DNA of 64,000 nt, taken from the NCBI RefSeq assembly GCF_041734645.1, contig NZ_CP162010.1, forward strand, positions 434,001 through 498,000. The letters run 5' to 3'. Positions 57,950 to 64,000 of this stretch are shown here, one piece after another. Each line of letters begins with the position of its first letter. The first letter of the stretch is position 1. The notes under the pieces are model-generated. The model did not search any database. It saw only the letters and a list, made by a program, of their open reading frames with translations, and was not told the DNA's origin. Made by a program: the position numbers and the translations under genes. This stretch comes from Rodentibacter sp901420285. Its GTDB lineage: Bacteria > Pseudomonadota > Gammaproteobacteria > Enterobacterales > Pasteurellaceae.

Positions 57950-57975
57950 AAAGGGCAGGTTTCTGCCCTTTTTAT
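57950..57975 (+). terminator. Hairpin between modA and modB
   Basis: AAAGGGCAG (57950-57958), loop GTTT, CTGCCCTTT (57963-57971), then TTATT. It has terminator form but is followed 18 bp later by modB, so it probably acts as an attenuator that keeps ModA in excess over ModBC. Confidence 0.75.
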
Positions 57976-57993
57976 TATGCCAAGGAACATAAT

Positions 57994-58722
57994 TTGCTTA
58001 CTCAATTCCTCTCTTATTTTAATCTCAGCAGCATGGAAGTTAACGCGATTCGTTTAAGTTTAAGCGTTGCCGTTAGTTCGATGTTGTGGAGCTTACCATT
58101 GGCGATCTTAGTTGCCTGGTTGCTGGCGCGTAAAAATTTTTACGGAAAATCGCTAATTACCGGCATTATTCATCTGCCGTTGGTGTTACCGCCTGTCGTT
58201 ATCGGTTATTTGCTGTTGGTGGCGATGGGGCGTAACGGCTTTATCGGTAAATATTTATATCAATGGTTCGGGCTTTCCTTCGGTTTTAGTTGGAAAGGCG
58301 CAGTGCTGGCCTCCGCCGTGGTGGCCTTTCCATTAGTGGTACGCGCAATTCGACTTTCTTTGGAAAGCATCGATATTAAATTAGAACAAGCCGCGCAAAC
58401 ATTAGGTGCGTCAGCTTGGCGCGTGTTTTTCACGATAACTTTGCCGCTTTCGTTACCCGGCGTGTTAGCCGGCTTAGTGTTGGGATTTGCCCGTTCGCTA
58501 GGCGAATTCGGCGCTACCATCACTTTTGTTTCCAATATTGCCGGCGAAACTCAAACGATACCGCTTGCAATGTATTCCTTTATTCAAACGCCGGGAGCGG
58601 AAGAACAAACCGCGCGTTTGTGTTTATTTGCGATCATTCTTTCATTGATTTCTTTGCTGTTATCTGAATGGTTAAGCAAACGTATGCAGAAAAAATTAGG
58701 ACAACCTAATGTTGCAAATTAA
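57994..58722 (+). CDS. modB: Molybdate ABC permease ModB
   Basis: 242 aa. It is the membrane permease with about five to six hydrophobic segments and the EAA-like loop (LEQAAQTLGASAWRVFFTITLPLSLPGV). The start is TTG at 57994 preceded by AAGGA; the nearby ATG at 57977 is out of frame. The end overlaps modC by 14 bp. Confidence 0.94.
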   Translation: MLTQFLSYFNLSSMEVNAIRLSLSVAVSSMLWSLPLAILVAWLLARKNFYGKSLITGIIHLPLVLPPVVIGYLLLVAMGRNGFIGKYLYQWFGLSFGFSWKGAVLASAVVAFPLVVRAIRLSLESIDIKLEQAAQTLGASAWRVFFTITLPLSLPGVLAGLVLGFARSLGEFGATITFVSNIAGETQTIPLAMYSFIQTPGAEEQTARLCLFAIILSLISLLLSEWLSKRMQKKLGQPNVAN

Positions 58723-59764
58723 TGTAAAAAAACAACTTGGCCAACTTGCGTTGCAAACCGATTTACAGATTCCCGAGCAAGGCGTTACCGCGATTTTCGG
58801 CTTATCCGGTTCAGGTAAAACCTCATTGATTAATCTGGTGAGCGGTTTAACTGTGCCGGACGAGGGATTTATCCGCCTAAACACACGCACTTTGGTGGAT
58901 ACGGAAACGCAACAAAACGTGCCGGCGCATCAACGCAAAATCGGTTATGTGTTTCAAGACGCGCGTTTGTTTCCGCATTATACGGTGAAAGGTAATTTGC
59001 GTTACGGTGCGAATAATGTCTCACAGACGGATTTTGACTATATCGTCGAATTACTCGGAATCGGTCATTTATTGAAACGTTATCCGCTCACGCTTTCTGG
59101 CGGTGAAAAACAACGGGTTGCCATCGGACGCGCGCTGTTGACGGATCCCGATATTTTGCTGATGGACGAACCGCTTTCAGCGCTTGATGTTCCGCGTAAA
59201 CGCGAATTGATGGGCTATTTGGAACGCCTTTCCAAAGAAATCAATATTCCGATTTTATATGTCACGCATAGCTTAGATGAATTGTTGCGCTTGGCCGATC
59301 GCGTGGTGTTAATGGAAAACGGTAAAGTAAAAGCTTATGACAGCGTAGAAAAAATTTGGAACAGCCCGATTTTTGCGCCTTGGAAAGGTGAAAGTGAACA
59401 AAGTAGCGTGCTGGAATTACCGCTCTATTTACATAATCCGGCTTACGCAATGAGCGCCCTTTCTCTCGGCCATCAAGCTCTTTGGCTTAATCAAGTGCAA
59501 GCGGAAGCGGGCGAACGCGTACGCGTCTGTATTTATAGTTCGGATGTCTCCGTTACCTTGGTTAAGCCGCAGCAAACCAGTATTCGCAATATTTTGCGTG
59601 GGCAAATCGTACAAATTGAACGGCAAGAACGACGTATCGATATTGCGGTGTTAGTGGAAGGGCATAAAATCTGGGCAAGCGTCAGTAGATGGGCGCAAAA
59701 TGAATTACGTTTTGCCGTAGGGCAAGAGGTTTACTTGCAAATTAAAGCAATTTCAGTCGTTTAA
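58709..59764 (+). CDS. modC: Molybdate ABC ATPase ModC
   Basis: 351 aa. It powers molybdate import. Walker A GLSGSGKTSL, signature LSGGEKQR and Walker B ILLMDEPLSALD are intact; a Mop/TOBE domain at the C-terminus (SIRNILRGQIVQIERQERRI) is the ModC hallmark. It overlaps modB by 14 bp, so translation is coupled. The tandem repeat begins 137 bp after its stop. Confidence 0.96.
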   Translation: MLQINVKKQLGQLALQTDLQIPEQGVTAIFGLSGSGKTSLINLVSGLTVPDEGFIRLNTRTLVDTETQQNVPAHQRKIGYVFQDARLFPHYTVKGNLRYGANNVSQTDFDYIVELLGIGHLLKRYPLTLSGGEKQRVAIGRALLTDPDILLMDEPLSALDVPRKRELMGYLERLSKEINIPILYVTHSLDELLRLADRVVLMENGKVKAYDSVEKIWNSPIFAPWKGESEQSSVLELPLYLHNPAYAMSALSLGHQALWLNQVQAEAGERVRVCIYSSDVSVTLVKPQQTSIRNILRGQIVQIERQERRIDIAVLVEGHKIWASVSRWAQNELRFAVGQEVYLQIKAISVV

Positions 59765-59900
59765 TTCCCTCAATGAAATGATCGGCGGCGGCAAAAAAAG
59801 ACCCGATTTTCCTTAGAGAGTTTGGGTGAGACTCTTGTCGTCGTATCGAATTAGTTTATCGGGAAGTTTTTATAAGTGCGCATATCGCCATTTTTGCGAT

Positions 59901-60140
59901 CTCTCAAAACAGTACCGCATTGAACTCTTAAAACAGCACCGCATTGAACCCTCAAAACAGCACCGCATTAAACCCTCAAAACAGTACCGCATTGAACGCT
60001 CAAAACAGCACCGCATTGAACTCTTAAAACAGCACCGCATTGAACCCTCAAAACAGCACCGCATTAAACCCTCAAAACAGTACCGCATTGAACGCTCAAA
60101 ACAGCACCGCATTGAACCCTTAAAACAGCACCGCATCGGA
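59901..60140. repeat. Tandem array of ten 24-bp units built from the interspersed motif
   Basis: Ten direct units of exactly 24 bp, of the form CNCTYAAAACAGYACCGCATTGAA. Every unit contains a copy of the genome-interspersed motif (six exact AGCACCGCATT), all in the same direction. Units 2-5 (59925-60020) are repeated without change as units 6-9 (60021-60116), a 96-bp second-order duplication. There is no unique spacer between units, so it is not CRISPR. 24 is divisible by 3, so both strands stay open, but no coding signal supports a protein. Confidence 0.97.
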
Positions 60141-60219
60141 TACAACAGGCGTTATCACCATGTTTAACAACCGTTTAAATTGAACGCGTTCTTATTTGCG
60201 CAATGCGGAACGCCGATAG

Positions 60220-60248
60220 AAAAAAGTCCGCGTAGTGCGGACTTTTTT
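60220..60248. terminator. Bidirectional terminator between the array and dnaJ
   Basis: AAAAAAGTCCGC (60220-60231), 5-nt loop, GCGGACTTTTTT (60237-60248). It terminates dnaJ on the minus strand and is symmetrical enough to stop transcription coming from the array side. Confidence 0.9.
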
Positions 60249-60256
60249 ATGCGAGC

Positions 60257-61390
60257 TTATTTGTCTGACTTGCCTAGATTGTCAAAGAATTTTTTCACTC
60301 CGTCCAGAAAACCGGAGGATTTAGGACTGTGTTTACTCAAGCCTTTTCCTTGCAAGCTTTCTTCCAGTTTTTCCAATAATTCTTTTTGTTCTTTGCTTAA
60401 ATTCACCGGTGTTTCGACCACAATGCGACAAATTAAATCGCCGGCGTAGCCGTTGCGAGCGGACGTTACGCCTTTACCGCGCATCCGGAATAATTTGCCG
60501 GTTTGCGTTTCCGCCGGAATTTTGAGTTTTACTCTACCGTCTAAAGTCGGCACTTCAATCTCACCACCTAGCGCGGCAGTCGTGAAGCTAATCGGCACTT
60601 CACAATAAAGATTATTGCCGTCACGTTCAAAAATATGGTGATCTTTCACGTGAATTATCACATATAAATCGCCGGCTGGTGCGCCTTGTTCGCCCGCCGC
60701 ACCTTTGCCGGCCAAGCGAAGTTGGTTGCCACTGTCCACGCCGGCCGGAATTTTAACGGAAAGATTTTCTTTTTTATGCACGCGGCCTTCGCCGTGACAG
60801 CTGCGGCACGGTTTTTCGATTTTTTTGCCGGAGCCTTGGCAAGTCGGGCAAGCGACTTCGGTGACAAAGAAACCTTGTTGGCGGCGAATGCGTCCGGCAC
60901 CGTGACAGGTCGGACAGATTTCCACTTTCGAACCTTTCTCTGCACCGCTTCCGTCACAGCTGTCGCAATGTGCGAGGGTATTGATTTGAATATCTTTGGT
61001 AACGCCTTTTACCGCTTCTTCGAGAGTGATTTCTAAGTCGTAACGTAAGTCTTCACCGCGTACGACACGTTGACGAGTGCGTCCGCCGCCAAAAATGTCA
61101 CCAAAAATATCGCCAAACATATCGCCGAAATCGGAGCCACCGAATCCACCGCCAAAACCACCTTGTTCAAAGGCGGCGTGACCGTATTGATCGTAAGCCG
61201 CACGTTTTTCTTTATCACTAAGGATTTCGTAGGCTTCTTGAATTTCTTTGAATTTAGATTCCTTTTCCTTATCGCCTTGCGTGCGATCGGGGTGATATTT
61301 CATCGCGAGTTTTTTGTAGGCGCGTTTAATTTCTTTTTCGTCTGCGCCTTTTGAGATGCCGAGTAGTTCGTAGTAGTCTTGTTTTGCCAT
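60257..61390 (-). CDS. dnaJ: Chaperone DnaJ
   Basis: 377 aa, the usual length. It delivers substrates to DnaK and stimulates its ATPase. Domains: J-domain with HPD (KYHPDRTQGD), Gly/Phe region at about 76-110, four CXXCXGXG zinc repeats (CDSCDGSG, CPTCHGAG, CPTCQGSG, CRSCHGEG), then C-terminal substrate domains. It lies downstream of dnaK but separated from it by about 940 bp holding another gene and a gene scrap. Confidence 0.98.
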   Translation of the reverse strand: MAKQDYYELLGISKGADEKEIKRAYKKLAMKYHPDRTQGDKEKESKFKEIQEAYEILSDKEKRAAYDQYGHAAFEQGGFGGGFGGSDFGDMFGDIFGDIFGGGRTRQRVVRGEDLRYDLEITLEEAVKGVTKDIQINTLAHCDSCDGSGAEKGSKVEICPTCHGAGRIRRQQGFFVTEVACPTCQGSGKKIEKPCRSCHGEGRVHKKENLSVKIPAGVDSGNQLRLAGKGAAGEQGAPAGDLYVIIHVKDHHIFERDGNNLYCEVPISFTTAALGGEIEVPTLDGRVKLKIPAETQTGKLFRMRGKGVTSARNGYAGDLICRIVVETPVNLSKEQKELLEKLEESLQGKGLSKHSPKSSGFLDGVKKFFDNLGKSDK

Positions 61391-61655
61391 AATGTTTCAA
61401 TTTTCCGTTTAAAATATCAAATGCTACTTCTATGATTATGTATTGTATTATATGAACAATAGTTTTAAACACCAAAATGATGTCAAAGGCAGAAATATCA
61501 AGAGCCAACACATGAATTTATTAAGGTATGACCCAGCTTATTTTCGTTTGTATATAGCCAAATGAAAATCAACAAACCAAAATGAGCCGTTCATATTTCT
61601 GTTACGATATGTTGTTGTTCAAAGAGGCAGGCTGAATTACCTGTCTTGAATGCCC
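61391..61655. other. Unassigned region upstream of dnaJ
   Basis: About 265 bp, AT-rich. No intact gene. A 61-codon minus-strand open frame runs into the dnaJ start but has no recognisable content. The dnaJ promoter should be here. Confidence 0.45.
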
Positions 61656-61781
61656 TTATTTTGCTGCAGAGGAAGAAATAAAGTGATTGTCGACTTCTAA
61701 AATATTCAACATTGCATAAAAAACCGCAGATTGTCCTGATGCGGAACACATTATCGCCACACGACCTTCAAGTGCGGTCAT
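61656..61781 (-). pseudogene. Remnant of a MetY/cystathionine gamma-synthase-family gene
   Basis: A 41-codon frame begins MTALEGRVAIMCSASGQSAV and ends FISSSAAK-stop. It matches the internal block of PLP-dependent O-acetylhomoserine sulfhydrylases (ALEGG-A---SGQAA----LNI---GDN-VSSS). The intact enzymes are about 420 aa, so both ends are missing. An uptake core (61770-61778) falls at its start. I read it as the scrap of a deleted metY-like gene; a coincidental short frame is unlikely given the ordered similarity. Confidence 0.7.
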
Positions 61782-61809
61782 TTTTTATAAAATTTTACGC
61801 ACTTTGGGC

Positions 61810-62208
61810 TTAGCAATGTGGTGCAATGGCGATATAAATTTCTACTAAACCATCAGGGTGGTATTTTTCAAAATCCACCGAATAAGCCCGCTTAAGTAAA
61901 CCTTGTTGTTCTTTTTTCCAGATCAGTTGCCATGTTTGATAAATTTCATCTATTTTACAGCGAAAAACTTCGTAGAAACTCAAATCTTCAATTTCAATCA
62001 CCGGGATATCAGTCTCTAATACTGCTTCACTTGCAATCGCAAAATCATAGTCTGCTTGGTAATTCGCAGCATAATTAAAATAAATGCCATAACAATAGTG
62101 ACCTTGTGGCAGTTTATCGAAATTGTTTTGCCAAAGGGTTGGGATGATCTTATTTGCTATGTTGTTATTTAAGCGTTGTTGTACGATTGGGTAGAGTTTT
62201 AGCGCCAT
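61810..62208 (-). CDS. GyrI-like / AraC effector-binding domain protein
   Basis: 132 aa. A stand-alone small-molecule-binding domain of the GyrI-like (SHV2) type: the C-terminal FEKYHPDGLVEIYIAI pattern is characteristic of the AraC effector-binding fold. No DNA-binding domain is attached. Such proteins bind xenobiotics or inhibit gyrase in E. coli, but the role here is unknown. An AGGAGAA box precedes the ATG. It sits between dnaK and dnaJ, with hairpins separating it from dnaK. Confidence 0.75.
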   Translation of the reverse strand: MALKLYPIVQQRLNNNIANKIIPTLWQNNFDKLPQGHYCYGIYFNYAANYQADYDFAIASEAVLETDIPVIEIEDLSFYEVFRCKIDEIYQTWQLIWKKEQQGLLKRAYSVDFEKYHPDGLVEIYIAIAPHC

Positions 62209-62224
62209 TTGTTCTCCTAGTTTA

Positions 62225-62264
62225 TTTTTTCTGACTTCACTTTTTTAAATAAAGTCAGAAAAAA
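62225..62264 (-). terminator. Inverted repeat between dnaK and the GyrI-like gene
   Basis: TTTTTTCTGACTT (62225-62237) and AAGTCAGAAAAAA (62252-62264): a perfect 13-bp stem around a 14-nt loop. Read in the direction of dnaK it ends in a T-run, so it may back up the dnaK terminator. Confidence 0.65.
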
Positions 62265-62284
62265 TTGTGGTTGATGAATACACC

Positions 62285-62315
62285 AAAAGGGCGTATTGCT
62301 ACGCCCTTTTATTTT
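62285..62315 (-). terminator. Terminator of dnaK
   Basis: AAAAGGGCGTA (62285-62295), loop TTGC, TACGCCCTTTT (62300-62310). A strong symmetrical stem just after the dnaK stop, uncoupling dnaK from the downstream genes. Confidence 0.88.
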
Positions 62316-62328
62316 AGTGAGAGTGAAA

Positions 62329-64000
62329 CTACTTATTATCTTTCACTTCTTCAAACTCAGCATCCACAACATCATCATTTGGTTTGCCGTTGCTTTGCGC
62401 TTGTTGTGGCTCACCTTGCGGTTGTGCTGTTTGTGCAAGTTTTTGAGCAACTTCGGCAAGCGCTTTAATTTTTGCTTCAATAACAGCTTTGTCTTCGCCT
62501 TTCGCCGCTTTTTCCAAGTCGCTTAATGCGTTTTCGATAGTACCGCGATCTGCCGCAGGCACTTTATCACCCGCTTCGTCTAATTGTTTACGCGTACTGT
62601 GAACTAAGTGATCCGCTTGATTGCGGGCTTGTACCAATTCTTCAAATTTACGGTCGGATTCAGCGTTCGCTTCGGCATCGCGCACCATTTGTTGAATTTC
62701 TTCATCGCTTAAACCGGAAGAGGCTTTGATGGTAATTTGTTGCTCTTTACCTGTGCCTTTATCTTTTGCGGAAACGTGAATAATACCGTCCGCATCAATG
62801 TCGAAGGTTACTTCAATTTGCGGCATACCGCGTGGAGCCGGGTTGATGCCTTCAAGGTTGAATTGACCTAAAGATTTATTGGCTGACGCTTGTTTACGTT
62901 CACCTTGTAACACGTGAATAGTTACCGCACTTTGGTTATCTTCCGCAGTAGAGAACACTTGTGATTTTTTAGTCGGAATCGTCGTGTTTTTCTCAATTAA
63001 AGTGGTCATCACACCGCCCATGGTTTCGATACCAAGAGAGAGCGGAGTAACGTCTAACAATAATACGTCTTTCACGTCGCCGGCTAACACACCACCTTGT
63101 ACCGCCGCACCGATTGCAACGGCTTCATCCGGATTCACGTCTTTACGCGGTGCTTTGCCAAAGAATTTTTCCACTTCCTGTTGAACCAACGGCATACGAG
63201 TTTGACCGCCCACTAAAATCACATCGTCGATTTCAGATGGAGATTTGCCGGCATCTTTTAACGCAATACGTACAGGTTCAAGAGATTTCGCCACGAGATC
63301 TTCAACCAAAGACTCTAATTTCGCGCGAGTCAATTTGATATTCAAGTGTTTAGGACCGGTTGCGTCCGCTGTGATATAAGGAAGATTCACATCGGTTTGT
63401 TGTGCGGAAGAAAGCTCAATTTTGGCTTTTTCTGCAGCTTCTTTCAAACGTTGCATAGCAAGCGGATCATTGCGTAAATCGATACCTTGTTCTTTTTTGA
63501 ATTCATCGACTAAATAGTTGATGATGCGGTTATCGAAGTCTTCACCACCTAAGTGTGTGTCACCGTTGGTTGCTAATACTTCAAAAGTTTTTTCGCCACC
63601 TACTTCATCGATTTCGATGATAGATAGGTCGAATGTACCACCACCTAGGTCGTAAACCGCAATTGTGTGGTTACCTGTACCTTTATCTAAACCATAAGCC
63701 AATGCGGCGGCTGTCGGTTCGTTGATGATACGTTTAACGTCTAACCCTGCGATACGACCGGCGTCTTTGGTTGCCTGGCGTTGTGCATCGTTAAAGTATG
63801 CCGGCACAGTAATCACCGCTTCGGTAACCGGTTCGCCCAAGTAATCTTCGGCCGCTTTTTTCATTTTTTTCAACACTTCAGCAGAAATTTGCGGAGGGGC
63901 TAATTTCTCACCTTTCACTTCGACCCATGCATCGCCATTGTCCGCTTTGGTAATTGCAAACGGCATAATGTCGATGTCGCGTTTTACTTCTTCGTCTTCA
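62329..64000 (-). CDS. dnaK: Chaperone DnaK (Hsp70), partial
   Basis: The gene runs off the window edge; about 557 codons are present and roughly the first 80-90 are missing. The frame stays open to base 64000 (EDEEVKRDIDIMPF), so the ATG at 63966 is internal. Hsp70 landmarks: VPAYFNDAQRQATKDAGRIAG, YDLGGGTFDLSI, VLLLDVTPLSLGIETMGG (linker and start of substrate domain), and a C-terminal acidic tail ending FEEVKDNK. It works with the DnaJ encoded downstream. An uptake core lies at 62924-62932. Confidence 0.98.
   Translation of the reverse strand, partial: EDEEVKRDIDIMPFAITKADNGDAWVEVKGEKLAPPQISAEVLKKMKKAAEDYLGEPVTEAVITVPAYFNDAQRQATKDAGRIAGLDVKRIINEPTAAALAYGLDKGTGNHTIAVYDLGGGTFDLSIIEIDEVGGEKTFEVLATNGDTHLGGEDFDNRIINYLVDEFKKEQGIDLRNDPLAMQRLKEAAEKAKIELSSAQQTDVNLPYITADATGPKHLNIKLTRAKLESLVEDLVAKSLEPVRIALKDAGKSPSEIDDVILVGGQTRMPLVQQEVEKFFGKAPRKDVNPDEAVAIGAAVQGGVLAGDVKDVLLLDVTPLSLGIETMGGVMTTLIEKNTTIPTKKSQVFSTAEDNQSAVTIHVLQGERKQASANKSLGQFNLEGINPAPRGMPQIEVTFDIDADGIIHVSAKDKGTGKEQQITIKASSGLSDEEIQQMVRDAEANAESDRKFEELVQARNQADHLVHSTRKQLDEAGDKVPAADRGTIENALSDLEKAAKGEDKAVIEAKIKALAEVAQKLAQTAQPQGEPQQAQSNGKPNDDVVDAEFEEVKDNK

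Noticed and set aside
59901..60140. CRISPR array
   Set aside because: Units are contiguous with no unique spacers, the repeat is only 24 bp with internal variants, and no cas gene is nearby.
59826..60167. Open frame of 113 codons with eight-residue repeats (SKQHRIEP-like), and an opposite-strand repeat frame
   Set aside because: Both are by-products of a 24-bp DNA repeat whose length is divisible by 3. There is no ribosome site, no domain, and the same DNA motif occurs in all frames elsewhere.

Overview
The window is chromosomal DNA of a Pasteurellaceae bacterium, most likely Aggregatibacter or a close Haemophilus relative. The evidence is the Haemophilus-type DNA uptake core AAGTGCGGT, gene orders matching H. 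influenzae as I remember it (glgXCAP; gmk-rpoZ-spoT-recG; tsaE-amiB-mutL-miaA-glnE; ptsH-ptsI-crr; nikKLMQO with nimR), a short ArcB without a PAS linker, and a moderate GC content. I see no prophage, insertion sequence or CRISPR array. Species-level assignment is inference.

Layout. 0-6 kb: glycogen operon (end of glgX, glgC, glgA, glgP). 5.9-13.2 kb: gapA on the minus strand, then gmk, rpoZ, spoT, recG and murI on the plus strand. 13.3-18.9 kb: a complete rRNA operon (16S, tRNA-Ile, tRNA-Ala, 23S, 5S). 19-27 kb: arcB, tmcA, a 56-codon DUF5363-type gene and mfd. 27-34.6 kb, minus strand: tsaE-amiB-mutL-miaA-glnE, nearly without gaps. 34.9-35.1 kb: two identical tRNA-Gly genes. 35.2-41 kb: orn, rsgA, the PTS genes ptsH-ptsI-crr, and manA. 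41.3-42.5 kb: cbpA-cbpM. 42.7-49.3 kb: hypBDE and the nickel transporter nikKLMQO, divergent from nimR. 49.4-56 kb: fumC, a small secreted protein, rimK, grxA, a methyltransferase, and a selenocysteine formate dehydrogenase fdhF read through an in-frame TGA. 56.3-59.8 kb: modE and modABC. 59.9-60.1 kb: a 10 x 24 bp tandem repeat. 60.3-64 kb: dnaJ, a metY-like gene scrap, a GyrI-like gene and the truncated dnaK.

Togetherness. From 42.7 to 59.8 kb the genes converge on metal-dependent anaerobic metabolism: nickel uptake and its regulator, [NiFe]-hydrogenase cofactor maturation, a Mo/Se formate dehydrogenase, and molybdate uptake with its regulator.

Most unusual signal. The 11-mer AATGCGGTGCT (or its reverse complement AGCACCGCATT) occurs about 21 times by eye outside the tandem array, where chance predicts about 0.03. 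It lies in genes in several frames, between genes, as inverted pairs that look like terminators, and as a ten-copy 24-bp minisatellite between modC and dnaJ. The longer consensus is roughly TTCAATGCGGTGCTATTTT. It outnumbers the canonical uptake core (10 exact copies seen) and looks like that core with one base deleted, so it may be a second or diverged uptake-type sequence, or another repeat system I do not recognise.
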